Shown one piece after another: positions 15,219-24,419 of a DNA stretch of 60,200 nucleotides. The notes beneath the pieces are model-generated. The model was not told the DNA's origin. It saw only the letters and a program-made list of their open reading frames with translations, and made no database searches. Every line of letters starts with the position of its first letter. The stretch's first letter is position 1. Position numbers and translations under genes: made by a program. The stretch lies in assembly GCA_002354095.1 (NCBI GenBank), contig DEKX01000013.1, positions 19,995 through 80,194 on the forward strand, read 5' to 3'. The DNA comes from Prevotella sp. UBA2711. Its GTDB lineage: Bacteria > Bacteroidota > Bacteroidia > Bacteroidales > Bacteroidaceae.

Positions 15219-17930
15219 CTATTGCTTCTGAGCTTTCAGAGCTGCTAACGATTCCTTTAGAGCTGCAATTTTCTCCTCAGAGTCGCTTTGCTTTTTACGC
15301 TCTAAAGCTACAACCTGTTCAGGAGCATTCTGTACGAAACGTTCATTGGAAAGTTTCTTCATCACACCAGCAAGGAATCCTTCCAAGTGTTTCAGTTGAG
15401 CCTCCTGCTTCTCAATTTCGGCATCGATGTCAATCATGTTACCAAGAGGTACTGCATATTCACGGGTACCAACCATAAATGCACTGGCCATGCTGTCTTT
15501 TTCGTTGACCTCAACGATTTCCTCCAGATTTGCCATCTTGATTATTGCTGCACCATATCTGCCTCCAATAGTACTTCCCACCACTTGTAATGTAAGTTTC
15601 TCCTTAGGGGCGATATTCTTCTGACTGCGTACCATGCGGACACCACTAATAACCTGTTTGATGGTCTCAACATTGGTAAGCATTATTTTTTCATCGTCAT
15701 TGGGAGCTTCCAGTTTCAGACTTTCACGCATAATGCTGTCGCCAGCCTTGCGCTCGTAGAGAGCCTGCCACAGTTCCTCCGTGATGAATGGCATGAAAGG
15801 ATGCAGCATCTTCAGTAGAATGTCGAAGAAGCGCAGCGTTGCATCATAGGTAGTCTTGTCTATAGGTTGAGCTTCACCGTTGATGTATGCTGGTTTCACC
15901 ATTTCAAGATACCAACTTGAGAACTCATCCCAGAAAAGTTTATATACTACCATCAAGGCGTCAGAGATACGATATTTTGAGAACAAATCATTCAATTCTT
16001 CGTTCGCCTCCTTCAGTTTGGCATCAAACCAAGTAACAGCCAGTTTACTTGCATCTTCCTGTGCAACATCAGCCACTTTCCAACTCTTCACCAGACGGAA
16101 GGCATTCCATATTTTGTTATTGAAGTTACGGCCCTGTTCACAAAGACTCTCATCAAACAGAATGTCGTTACCTGCAGGTGCTGAGAGCATCATACCCATA
16201 CGCACACCGTCGGCACCGAACTTCTCGATCAGTTCAATGGGGTCAGGAGAGTTGCCAAGAGACTTAGACATCTTGCGTCCCAACTTGTCGCGAACGATAC
16301 CGGTGAAATAGACGTTTTTGAAGGGGAACTTGCCCATATACTCCTCACCAGCCATAATCATGCGGGCTACCCAGAAGAAAATGATGTCTGGAGCCGTCAC
16401 CAAGTCTGAAGTGGGGTAGTAGTACTTTATCTCTTCGTTGCCAGGGTTGTTAATACCGTCAAAGAGTGATATTGGCCATAGCCAACTGCTGAACCAAGTG
16501 TCGAGTGCATCCTCGTCCTGGCGCAGGTCGGCATCGGTCACTTTAGGATCTTTCTGCTGAGCCAGTTTCAGAGCTGCTTCGCGTGTTTCAGCTACTACAT
16601 AATCATCATTCTCGTTATAGTAGTAGGCAGGAATACGGTGTCCCCACCAAAGCTGTCGGGAGATACACCAGTCTTGAATATTCTCCAGCCAGTTCTTATA
16701 GGTGTTCACATATTTCTGTGGATAGAAATGCATTTCACCATTAAGAACAGGAGGCAGTGCAATATCTGCAAAGTGCTTCATTTTCAGGAACCATTGCAAA
16801 GAGAGGCGTGGTTCGATAGCCGTATCAGGATTGCGCTCCGAATAGCCAACCTTATTGGTATAGTCCTCTATACGCTCCATCAGTCCGGCTTCCTGCAGGT
16901 CCTTGGCAATCTGCTTACGACAATCCATACGGTCCATACCTACATAGAGGGGAGACTGTTCAGAAATGGTACCATCAGCGTTAAAAATATCGATAGTTTC
17001 CAAATTGTGAGTCTTCCCCAGCATGTAGTCGTTGGTGTCGTGGGCGGGAGTAACCTTCAGACATCCTGTACCAAATTCGATGTCAACATAGCGGTCTTCG
17101 ATAACAGGAATTACACGACCGACCAGAGGTACAATCACCTTACGACCTTTCAACCACTGGTTCTTTGGATCTTTGGGGTTGATACACATAGCTGTATCAC
17201 CCATGATAGTCTCAGGACGTGTTGTAGCTACTACTGCATAATAACCATTCGCGTCCTTATGGATAATATTGCCCTGACTCTCTAAATCTTCTTGATTATC
17301 AAGTTTGTCCAGATTTGCTACATAATATTTCAGATGGAACAGGTGGCTTTTCTCCTCCTTATAGATAACCTCTTCCGTAGAGAGTGCAGTTAGTGCCTTG
17401 GGGTCCCAGTTTACCATGCGCAGTCCGCGATAGATGAGTCCCTTGTTATAAAGATCTACAAATACCTTGATGACACTCTCCGAACGTTTTTCGTCCATTG
17501 TGAAAGCTGTACGATCCCAATCGCATGAAGCACCCAAACGGCGTAGCTGTTTCAGGATGATACCTCCGTGTTCGTCAGTCCATGCCCAAGCGTGTTTCAA
17601 GAATTCTTCACGAGTGAGGTCATGCTTCTTGATTCCTTGTTCAGCCAACTTCTTTACTACCTTTGCCTCCGTAGCAATTGAAGCGTGATCGGTTCCTGGT
17701 ACCCAACAGGCATTCTTGCCCTCCATGCGAGCTCGGCGCACAAGAATATCCTGAATGGTATTGTTCAACATGTGTCCCATGTGCAAAACACCCGTTACGT
17801 TGGGAGGGGGGATCACAATTGTGTAAGGTTCGCGTCCGTCAGGTTTGCTGGCAAATAATTTGTTGTCCAGCCAATACTGATACCATTTTGATTCGACCTC
17901 TTTTGGGTCGTATTTACTTGCTAATTCCAT
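15219..17930 (-). CDS. valS: Valyl-tRNA synthetase
   Basis: A 903-residue class I synthetase. The HIGH motif appears as HMGH in PPPNVTGVLHMGHMLN, the KMSKS signature as GRKMSKSLGNSPDP, and the CP1 editing domain contains ATTRPETIMGDTA. A C-terminal coiled coil (about 840-903) is the tRNA-binding arm typical of ValRS. The start at 17930 (MELASKYDP) is chosen over the longer open frame because the promoter boxes lie at 17953-17983. Monocistronic, ended by the terminator at 15163-15198. Confidence 0.96.
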   Translation of the reverse strand: MELASKYDPKEVESKWYQYWLDNKLFASKPDGREPYTIVIPPPNVTGVLHMGHMLNNTIQDILVRRARMEGKNACWVPGTDHASIATEAKVVKKLAEQGIKKHDLTREEFLKHAWAWTDEHGGIILKQLRRLGASCDWDRTAFTMDEKRSESVIKVFVDLYNKGLIYRGLRMVNWDPKALTALSTEEVIYKEEKSHLFHLKYYVANLDKLDNQEDLESQGNIIHKDANGYYAVVATTRPETIMGDTAMCINPKDPKNQWLKGRKVIVPLVGRVIPVIEDRYVDIEFGTGCLKVTPAHDTNDYMLGKTHNLETIDIFNADGTISEQSPLYVGMDRMDCRKQIAKDLQEAGLMERIEDYTNKVGYSERNPDTAIEPRLSLQWFLKMKHFADIALPPVLNGEMHFYPQKYVNTYKNWLENIQDWCISRQLWWGHRIPAYYYNENDDYVVAETREAALKLAQQKDPKVTDADLRQDEDALDTWFSSWLWPISLFDGINNPGNEEIKYYYPTSDLVTAPDIIFFWVARMIMAGEEYMGKFPFKNVYFTGIVRDKLGRKMSKSLGNSPDPIELIEKFGADGVRMGMMLSAPAGNDILFDESLCEQGRNFNNKIWNAFRLVKSWKVADVAQEDASKLAVTWFDAKLKEANEELNDLFSKYRISDALMVVYKLFWDEFSSWYLEMVKPAYINGEAQPIDKTTYDATLRFFDILLKMLHPFMPFITEELWQALYERKAGDSIMRESLKLEAPNDDEKIMLTNVETIKQVISGVRMVRSQKNIAPKEKLTLQVVGSTIGGRYGAAIIKMANLEEIVEVNEKDSMASAFMVGTREYAVPLGNMIDIDAEIEKQEAQLKHLEGFLAGVMKKLSNERFVQNAPEQVVALERKKQSDSEEKIAALKESLAALKAQKQ

Positions 17931-17952
17931 ATACCTTATTAATAATTGGCTG

Positions 17953-17983
17953 CAAAGGTACAAATTAATGAGGAAAATGCAAA
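17953..17983 (-). promoter_or_regulatory. valS promoter
   Basis: Minus strand TTTG (17980-17983), 19-bp spacer, TACCTTTG (17953-17960); predicted transcription start near 17946, 16 bp before the ATG. Confidence 0.7.
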
Positions 17984-18045
17984 AGGAAAACTTGTTTTTA
18001 TTCCTTAAAAATTTTTGTATAGTTAGCAGATTCAACTTTTTTTGT

Positions 18046-18053
18046 TATCTTTG
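18046..18053 (+). promoter_or_regulatory. Candidate -7 box of the hisB-containing operon
   Basis: TATCTTTG, 26 bp ahead of the first ATG at 18080. The -33 element is poor (TTAG at 18023-18026). Confidence 0.55.
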
Positions 18054-18079
18054 TACCCAAATTATGAAGATATATTAGA

Positions 18080-18775
18080 ATGGAATACGAATTATATAAA
18101 AGTAGAAGCTATCGTAGCGTGATAGTTACGGGGCTCGGCTACTACCTGTCACATTTTCGACACTTTATCAAGTCCACATGGAAGTGGGCACTTTTGTTTG
18201 CTGTGTTTTTTGCAGCTTGGGCGATGCTTATGGCTGTACAATTACCAGCTGTTACAGCAATATTAATGCACGAAGAGATTGTTGAACGAGTGGGAATTCA
18301 AACCGAAACAGCCCAGTCTTATTTGATGGTCGCTTGTGGTATTGTATTGACGGCACTGTTTGCTTTGGTTGTATGGCGTCTGATTGCTGTCAAGGTGAGA
18401 AGATGCATGAATGACTTACAGTCTGATTCGACGTCAAGTTTACCACGCAGTTGGAGACAGATAGTTGGTTACTTGATAAAACCCCGTCATTGGGGATTAC
18501 TCGTGAGTACACTGCTGGTGAGTGGTATGATGTTAATCATACTGATTTCTGTCTGCTGTCTGCCTGGCATTATTCTGGGCATTGTGCATTTTCTGGCACA
18601 AGAGGGCGTGCTTAATGGCGATCCGTTAGGAATGCCTGATTATATGGTTATATTGTCTGCCATAACCTTCTTCATAACAGGATTTTTGTTGGTGTATCTT
18701 TGTATGCCGATATTGATGATGATATACTATGTATATGGTTCGGAAGTTGCATTTGAACGTGAAAAACTAAAATAG
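18080..18775 (+). CDS. Multi-span membrane protein of unknown function
   Basis: A 231-residue protein with four or five hydrophobic segments: about 36-58, 83-105, 133-161, 189-215. A basic cytoplasmic loop (VKVRRCMNDLQ) joins the second and third. It resembles no characterised family that can be named from motifs. It is the first gene of a six-gene operon, with only 4 bp to hisB, but nothing ties it to histidine synthesis. Confidence 0.7.
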   Translation: MEYELYKSRSYRSVIVTGLGYYLSHFRHFIKSTWKWALLFAVFFAAWAMLMAVQLPAVTAILMHEEIVERVGIQTETAQSYLMVACGIVLTALFALVVWRLIAVKVRRCMNDLQSDSTSSLPRSWRQIVGYLIKPRHWGLLVSTLLVSGMMLIILISVCCLPGIILGIVHFLAQEGVLNGDPLGMPDYMVILSAITFFITGFLLVYLCMPILMMIYYVYGSEVAFEREKLK

Positions 18776-18779
18776 ATAT

Positions 18780-19838
18780 ATGAAACGAGTACTCTTTATA
18801 GATCGAGACGGAACGATTATCGAGGAGCCTGCAGACGAGCAGATAGATTCCTTTGAAAAACTGAAATTTGTGGAGGGAGTCATCCGCAATTTGGTATTTA
18901 TTCGTCAGAGATTGGACTTTGAATTCGTGATGGTGAGCAATCAGGATGGACTGGGAACCGATTCTTTTCCAGAGGATACTTTCTGGCCTGTTCATAACTT
19001 TATCTTACAAACCCTGAAAGGTGAAGGTGTGGAGTTTGATGAAATACTGATAGACCCCAACTTCCCAGAGGCTAACGCCCCGACACGTAAGCCTCAAACG
19101 GGACTGGTTGAGAAATACATGAACAATCCTGAATACGATATTGCTAATAGCTATGTGATTGGTGACCGAGAGACCGACCGTCAGTTTGCCAAGAACATTG
19201 GATGTAAATTCCTGCAAGTGGGCAATTGGGATCAGATAGCAGAAACACTATTTGCTGGTGAGCGCTATGCCGAAGTGAAGCGTACTACCAAGGAAACAGA
19301 TATCGATATCAGATTATGTCTCGACGGAACGGGGAAATGTGATATCTCTACTGGACTTGGATTCTTCGACCACATGTTAGAACAGATAGGAAAGCATGGT
19401 ATGATGGACCTGTATATTCATACGAAAGGCGATTTGGAGGTGGACGAGCATCACACCATTGAAGATACCGCCATCGCATTGGGTGAATGTCTGTTGAAAG
19501 CATTGGGCGATAAACGTGGTATTGAACGCTATGGATATGCTTTGCCGATGGACGACTGTCTGTGTAGTGTAGTGCTTGATTTCGGTGGACGCCCCTGGTT
19601 GGTGTGGGATGCTGAGTTCCATCGTGAGAAGATTGGTGAAATGCCTACAGAGATGTTTTTACATTTCTTTAAGAGTCTGAGTGATGCTGCCAAGATGAAT
19701 CTGAATATCAAGGCTGAAGGGCAGAACGAGCATCATAAGATAGAAGGTATCTTTAAGGCTCTGGCTCGTGCCCTGAAAATGGCAGTACGTCGTGATATAT
19801 ATCATTATGAATTGCCCAGTACTAAGGGTACTCTTTGA
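18780..19838 (+). CDS. hisB: Bifunctional histidinol-phosphatase / IGP dehydratase
   Basis: A 352-residue fusion enzyme. The N-terminal HAD phosphatase (about 1-165) shows FIDRDGTI and VIGDRETDRQFA. The C-terminal imidazoleglycerol-phosphate dehydratase (about 166-352) shows the Mn-binding repeats FFDHMLEQIGKHG, DEHHTIEDTAIALG, and EHHKIEGIFKALARALK. It catalyses the sixth and eighth steps of histidine biosynthesis. No other his gene is in the window, so hisB is separated from a his operon here. Confidence 0.95.
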   Translation: MKRVLFIDRDGTIIEEPADEQIDSFEKLKFVEGVIRNLVFIRQRLDFEFVMVSNQDGLGTDSFPEDTFWPVHNFILQTLKGEGVEFDEILIDPNFPEANAPTRKPQTGLVEKYMNNPEYDIANSYVIGDRETDRQFAKNIGCKFLQVGNWDQIAETLFAGERYAEVKRTTKETDIDIRLCLDGTGKCDISTGLGFFDHMLEQIGKHGMMDLYIHTKGDLEVDEHHTIEDTAIALGECLLKALGDKRGIERYGYALPMDDCLCSVVLDFGGRPWLVWDAEFHREKIGEMPTEMFLHFFKSLSDAAKMNLNIKAEGQNEHHKIEGIFKALARALKMAVRRDIYHYELPSTKGTL

Positions 19839-19861
19839 TGTTTGAAAATAATGTTTGAATT

Positions 19862-20845
19862 ATGAACTATTTGAAGTGGGGATTCATCGGATGCGGTGAA
19901 GTGACAGAACTTAAAAGCGGTCCAGCTTTTTCGGAAGTGGAAGGCTCGAGTGTAGTTGCTGTTATGAGTCGTACGGAAGAACGTGCCCGCACCTATGCCA
20001 TCAAACATGGAGTACCAAGATGGTATACCGATGCCCAGGAATTAATTAATGACCCTGAAGTGAATGCTGTTTATGTGGCTACTCCCCCAAGCAGTCATGC
20101 CACCTATGCCATCATGGCCATGAAGGCAGGGAAACCTGTTTATGTGGAGAAACCGCTGGCTTCATCATATGAAGATTGTGCCCGTGTCAATCGTGTTAGC
20201 GAAGAGACGGGGATGCCTTGTTTCGTGGCTTACTATCGTCGTTATCTGCCTTATTTCCAAAAGGTAAAAGATATTGTCAATAGTGGGCAAATTGGCAAGA
20301 TGGTAAACGTGAATGTACGCTTTGCCACTCCACCTCGTGAAATGGACTATGGAAAGGACGGCAAACTACCTTGGAGGTTGCAGACAGATATTGCAGGAGG
20401 AGGTTATTTTTATGATATGGCTCCGCATCAGTTCGATTTGTTACAGGATATGTTTGGAGTCATTGTTGAGGCTCGGGGTATTTGTGCCAATCGAGGCGGA
20501 CTCTATGAAGCCGAAGACTCTGTCAGTGCCTGTTTTGAGTTTGAAAACGGACTCCCGGGTAGTGGTTCTTGGTGCTTTGTGGCTCATGAATCGGCGCAGG
20601 AAGACCGCATAGAACTGGTAGGTGACCGAGGTTCGGTCAGCTTTTCGGTATTCGACTATAAACCCATCAAGCTCCATACGAGCGAGGGTACAGAGACTAT
20701 CAGCGTACCAAATCCCCCCTATGTGCAATTTCCTATTATTAAAAAGGTGATAGAGCATTTACAGGGATTAGATATGTGCAGTTGTACTAGTGTATCTGCA
20801 ACCCCTACCAACTGGGCGCTTGATCGTATTTTGGGAAAATTCTGA
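19862..20845 (+). CDS. Gfo/Idh/MocA-family NAD(P)-dependent oxidoreductase
   Basis: A 327-residue protein with an N-terminal Rossmann fold (FIGCGEVTELKSGP), the family hallmark EKPLA at about residue 97, and a C-terminal alpha/beta domain with GGGYFYDMAPHQFDLL, where the His and Asp suit a catalytic role. Family members act on sugars, inositols or bile pigments; the substrate cannot be inferred. It follows hisB by 23 bp and precedes DUF4421. Confidence 0.85.
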   Translation: MNYLKWGFIGCGEVTELKSGPAFSEVEGSSVVAVMSRTEERARTYAIKHGVPRWYTDAQELINDPEVNAVYVATPPSSHATYAIMAMKAGKPVYVEKPLASSYEDCARVNRVSEETGMPCFVAYYRRYLPYFQKVKDIVNSGQIGKMVNVNVRFATPPREMDYGKDGKLPWRLQTDIAGGGYFYDMAPHQFDLLQDMFGVIVEARGICANRGGLYEAEDSVSACFEFENGLPGSGSWCFVAHESAQEDRIELVGDRGSVSFSVFDYKPIKLHTSEGTETISVPNPPYVQFPIIKKVIEHLQGLDMCSCTSVSATPTNWALDRILGKF

Positions 20846-20855
20846 CAATAAGAAG

Positions 20856-21953
20856 ATGCGAAAGGTTCTGACTATAGTAGTGTTAATGCTGAGCTTAAGT
20901 GCTGATGCCGCTGACTCTTTGGGGGTAGATTCAGTACCCAAGAAGGGGTGGCTAGCCCGAGTAATTGACAGTTTCAGCGAGATTGACACCAATTATGTGG
21001 AACCGCAGCATTATAACTGGGCATTGATGCTCCAGTCTATTAACACCTACGATTACTATCGCCTTAGTACGACCGGGCAGAACTCTCAGTCTATCTCGTT
21101 TGCGCCGACCGTAGGTATCCGTATCGGACCCTATTTCGGATGGCGTTGGATTTTCTTGGGTTATACCATAGACCTACGCACCTTCAATTTTTTCAGTGGT
21201 CGGCGTAAGTTGGAAATTGACGGCAGTATCTATAGTTCGCGCTTTGGTGCAGATGTGTTCTATCGCCGTTCGGTTGATGACTATAAGATCCGTAATGTTA
21301 ATTTGGGTGAAGGTATTAATACCGATCCGTTGAAGGGTGAAGATTTTGACGGGCTGAACGTGAGTATTACTGGTGTCAATTTTTACTATATCTTTAACCA
21401 TAAGCGGTTCTCCTATCCAGCGGCATTTGCCCAAAGCACCTGCCAAAAGATCAGCTGCGGATCATGGATGGTGGGAATGGGATATCTGAAAAATGATATT
21501 GAGTTCGACTATAAACGTCTGGAACAGTTGGCAAAAGAAAAATTAGGTCATGAGGTGAAACTTGACAGTGGTATGATGTTCAACCGAGTGAAATATACTG
21601 ATATCAATGCAACGGTAGGTTATGCCTATAACTGGGTGTTTGCACGTAATTGGTTGTTGTGTTCCAGTCTGTCGCTGGCTTTGGCATATAAGACCTCAAC
21701 CGGTGAAACGGAACAACACAACGAGCGCAACGAGGGTTTTGATTTTGAGAACTTCAACATTGATGGCATCGGCCGCTTTGGCATCGTGTGGAATAACACC
21801 AAATGGTATGCTGGGGCAAGTGCCATAGTCAGAGCTTACAACTATCATAAATCCCAATTTGCCACCAACAATATATTTGGTGATTTGTGTATTTATGTGG
21901 GACTCAACTTCGGACCTCGTGGACCATATAAGAAAAAGAAAATTAGAAATTAA
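20856..21953 (+). CDS. DUF4421 exported protein
   Basis: A 365-residue exported protein with a signal peptide (VLTIVVLMLSLSADA). The rest alternates short hydrophobic strands with aromatic residues (FGWRWIFLGYTIDLR, NFYYIFNHKRFSYPAAF) and ends with GLNFGPRGP and a basic tail, as in DUF4421, a Bacteroidetes family with barrel-like character. ATG 20856 gives a proper signal peptide; the longer frame overlaps the oxidoreductase. Function is unknown. Confidence 0.75.
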   Translation: MRKVLTIVVLMLSLSADAADSLGVDSVPKKGWLARVIDSFSEIDTNYVEPQHYNWALMLQSINTYDYYRLSTTGQNSQSISFAPTVGIRIGPYFGWRWIFLGYTIDLRTFNFFSGRRKLEIDGSIYSSRFGADVFYRRSVDDYKIRNVNLGEGINTDPLKGEDFDGLNVSITGVNFYYIFNHKRFSYPAAFAQSTCQKISCGSWMVGMGYLKNDIEFDYKRLEQLAKEKLGHEVKLDSGMMFNRVKYTDINATVGYAYNWVFARNWLLCSSLSLALAYKTSTGETEQHNERNEGFDFENFNIDGIGRFGIVWNNTKWYAGASAIVRAYNYHKSQFATNNIFGDLCIYVGLNFGPRGPYKKKKIRN

Positions 21954-21972
21954 AAACTTAATATTGAAGATT

Positions 21973-22362
21973 ATGGAATTACCTGATTTTATGAGTTATG
22001 CCAATAAATTTTCTCAGGCGGATTTCGTCGAGAAGATTTCACGTATTGCTAAACGGGCGGGTTCTAAATTGGTGTATGCGGCACTGATTCTTTATTACAC
22101 CCTGCAAAGTGACAAAGTGAGCAAGACCGATAAGGCCATGATTATTGGTGCTTTGGGTTATATGATTAGTCCGCTTGACGTCCTGCCTGATGCAATCCCC
22201 ATTGTAGGACTGACAGATGACCTAGCTGTATTGATTTATGTCTTGAAGAAGGTATGGACTGAGATTGATCCAGAGATACAGGATAAGGCAAAGTCAAAAC
22301 TCTCTAAGTGGTTTGATGAAGACGAAATAGAGGAGATACATGATCTCTTCAAGCAGGACTAA
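21973..22362 (+). CDS. DUF1232 (YkvA-like) membrane protein
   Basis: A 129-residue protein with the DUF1232 signature LGYMISPLDVLPDAIP and a following hydrophobic stretch (GLTDDLAVLIYVL). The C-terminus is acidic. YkvA-type proteins are small membrane proteins of unknown activity. ATG 21973 begins 20 bp after the DUF4421 stop. The stop TAA overlaps the next ATG by one base. Confidence 0.82.
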   Translation: MELPDFMSYANKFSQADFVEKISRIAKRAGSKLVYAALILYYTLQSDKVSKTDKAMIIGALGYMISPLDVLPDAIPIVGLTDDLAVLIYVLKKVWTEIDPEIQDKAKSKLSKWFDEDEIEEIHDLFKQD

Positions 22363-23951
22363 TGGTTGCTGAATACGATATTAGGGTGTTGCCACAAGTA
22401 GCTGCCAATGAGCAGCTGCTGAAGGATTATCTGGCAGAAGAGAAAGGTTTTGACGCGCGTACCATCACGCATCTGAGAACCCTTCGTAGAAGTATTGATG
22501 CTCGTCAGCGTACTATCTTCGTTAATCTGAGAGTACGTGTATATATCAACGAGTTTCCAGAAGACGACGCCTATGAACATACAGAATATCAAGATGTAAC
22601 AGGTCGCTCTCAGGTTATTGTTGTAGGAGCTGGACCAGGTGGACTCTTTGCAGCACTGAAGTTGATAGAATTAGGCTGTCGTCCGATAGTAATAGAGCGT
22701 GGAAAGGATGTTCACGAGCGAAAGAAAGATTTGTCGCAGATTACCAAGACACAAAAGGTGGATGCTGAAAGTAACTACTGTTTTGGTGAGGGTGGGGCAG
22801 GCGCCTATTCAGATGGCAAACTCTACACACGCAGCAAGAAACGTGGCAACATTTCTAAAATCCTGAATGTGTTTTGTCAGCATGGGGCTTCCACGAATAT
22901 TCTCAGTGATGCCCATCCGCATATCGGTACTGATAAATTGCCTCGTGTTATCGAGAATATGCGTAATACGATACTGCGTTGTGGTGGTGAAGTTCATTTC
23001 CAAACCAAGATGACCTGTTTATTGTTGAAAGGTGATACTGTGGTTGGTGTGGAAGCCGAGAACAATTCTCAACTCTCAACTCGTAACTCGCAAATCACTT
23101 TCATGGGTCCTGTTATCCTTGCTACCGGACATTCTGCCCGTGATGTTTATCGGTATTTGCATAGTGAGCAAATAGAGATAGAAGCAAAGGGAATTGCCGT
23201 TGGTGTGCGTCTGGAACACCCTTCATTATTGATTGACCAGATACAGTATCACAACAAACAGGGCAGGGGAAAGTATCTGCCTGCTGCTGAATATTCCTTT
23301 GTTACACAGATAGAAGGTCGTGGCGTCTATTCCTTTTGTATGTGTCCTGGTGGCTTCGTGATACCTGCTGCTACCGATAGACAACAGATTGTGGTCAATG
23401 GTATGTCGCCTTCCAATCGTGGTGGACAATGGAGCAATAGTGGTATGGTCGTTGAACTCCGTCCTGAAGATATAGCGGGAACTGACACATTGCGTATCAT
23501 GAATTTTCAGGAAGAGTTGGAAAAGAATTGTTGGCAACAAGGTAATATGAAGCAGACGGCTCCTGCTCAGCGAATGGCGGATTTTGTCAACAATCGGTTG
23601 AGTTATGATCTGCCCAGAAGTTCATACGCGCCTGGTTTGATTTCATCACCCCTTCATTTTTGGATGCCCGATATGATTACAAAGCGTCTGCAGGAAGGGT
23701 TTAAGTATTTTGGAAAGCATGCACATGGCTTTCTGACCAACGAAGCTGTGATGATCGGTGTAGAGACTCGCACTTCCTCGCCAGTTCGCATCCTAAGAAA
23801 CACAGAAACGTTGATGCATGTCCGCATTCAAGGTCTGTTCCCATGTGGTGAAGGTGCCGGCTATGCAGGTGGAATAGTTTCCGCTGGTGTAGATGGTGAG
23901 CGATGTGCTGAGATGTGTGCAACTTATATAAAAAATGGAGCGTCCATGTGA
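22362..23951 (+). CDS. FAD-dependent dehydrogenase (COG2509-like)
   Basis: A 529-residue flavoprotein. After an N-terminal domain (about 1-75) comes a dinucleotide-binding fold, VVGAGPGGLFAA (about 87-98), then CFGEGGAGAYSDGKL, a typical COG2509 block. A C-terminal flavin site is suggested by GLFPCGEGAGYAGGI. The reaction is unknown. Within the protein the stretch NNSQLSTRNSQI is encoded by a 7-bp repeat tract (23067-23094). Last gene of the hisB operon, followed by a terminator that includes the stop codon. Confidence 0.85.
   Translation: MVAEYDIRVLPQVAANEQLLKDYLAEEKGFDARTITHLRTLRRSIDARQRTIFVNLRVRVYINEFPEDDAYEHTEYQDVTGRSQVIVVGAGPGGLFAALKLIELGCRPIVIERGKDVHERKKDLSQITKTQKVDAESNYCFGEGGAGAYSDGKLYTRSKKRGNISKILNVFCQHGASTNILSDAHPHIGTDKLPRVIENMRNTILRCGGEVHFQTKMTCLLLKGDTVVGVEAENNSQLSTRNSQITFMGPVILATGHSARDVYRYLHSEQIEIEAKGIAVGVRLEHPSLLIDQIQYHNKQGRGKYLPAAEYSFVTQIEGRGVYSFCMCPGGFVIPAATDRQQIVVNGMSPSNRGGQWSNSGMVVELRPEDIAGTDTLRIMNFQEELEKNCWQQGNMKQTAPAQRMADFVNNRLSYDLPRSSYAPGLISSPLHFWMPDMITKRLQEGFKYFGKHAHGFLTNEAVMIGVETRTSSPVRILRNTETLMHVRIQGLFPCGEGAGYAGGIVSAGVDGERCAEMCATYIKNGASM
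23067..23094 (+). repeat. Heptanucleotide repeat tract inside a coding sequence
   Basis: Four 7-bp units (TCTCAAC twice, then TCGTAAC and TCGCAAA) within the FAD dehydrogenase. Slippage by one unit would shift the reading frame. The degenerate last units suggest it is now fairly stable. Confidence 0.75.
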
Positions 23952-23962
23952 ACGCTCCATTT
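23933..23962. terminator. Bidirectional terminator spanning the dehydrogenase stop
   Basis: An 11-bp stem AAATGGAGCGT/ACGCTCCATTT lies between convergent genes and contains the stop codon at 23949-23951. T-rich sequence follows on the plus strand and A-rich sequence precedes. Confidence 0.8.
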
Positions 23963-23975
23963 ACTTTTCTTTCAA

Positions 23976-24419
23976 TTATTTCTGAACAGGCATCTTGTCG
24001 ATACGCTTCTGGTGGCGTCCACCTTCAAAGGTGGTCTTGAAGAATTCATCCATAATCTTCTCAGCCATCTTATTATCGATAAAACGACCAGGCATTACCA
24101 GTACGTTAGCATCGTTGTGCTGACGAATCATGTGGGCAATTTCAGGAATCCATGCTAATCCAGCACGTATGCCTTGATGCTTGTTGAGTGTCATAGCGAT
24201 ACCTTCGCCCGAACCACAAATACCGATACCTGGATAAACCTCTCCACTCTCTACGCCTTCAGCCAATGCATGACCAAAGTCAGAATAGTCAACAGAGGCA
24301 TCACTCCATGTGCCATAATCCTTATATGGATAGCCATGCTCCTCCAGATACTGGAGTACATATTTCTTTAAAGGGTAGCCTGCATGGTCGCAGGCTACAC
24401 CAACAGTCTTAATCTCCAT
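23976..24419 (-). CDS. rpiB: Ribose-5-phosphate isomerase B
   Basis: A 147-residue RpiB. Substrate-binding residues appear in VACDHAGYPLK and the catalytic Cys region in GIGICGSGEGIAMTLNK; the block DANVLVMPGRFI is also conserved. It interconverts ribose-5-phosphate and ribulose-5-phosphate in the non-oxidative pentose phosphate pathway. Its ATG overlaps the transketolase TAA by one base, so the two are co-translated. Confidence 0.95.
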   Translation of the reverse strand: MEIKTVGVACDHAGYPLKKYVLQYLEEHGYPYKDYGTWSDASVDYSDFGHALAEGVESGEVYPGIGICGSGEGIAMTLNKHQGIRAGLAWIPEIAHMIRQHNDANVLVMPGRFIDNKMAEKIMDEFFKTTFEGGRHQKRIDKMPVQK

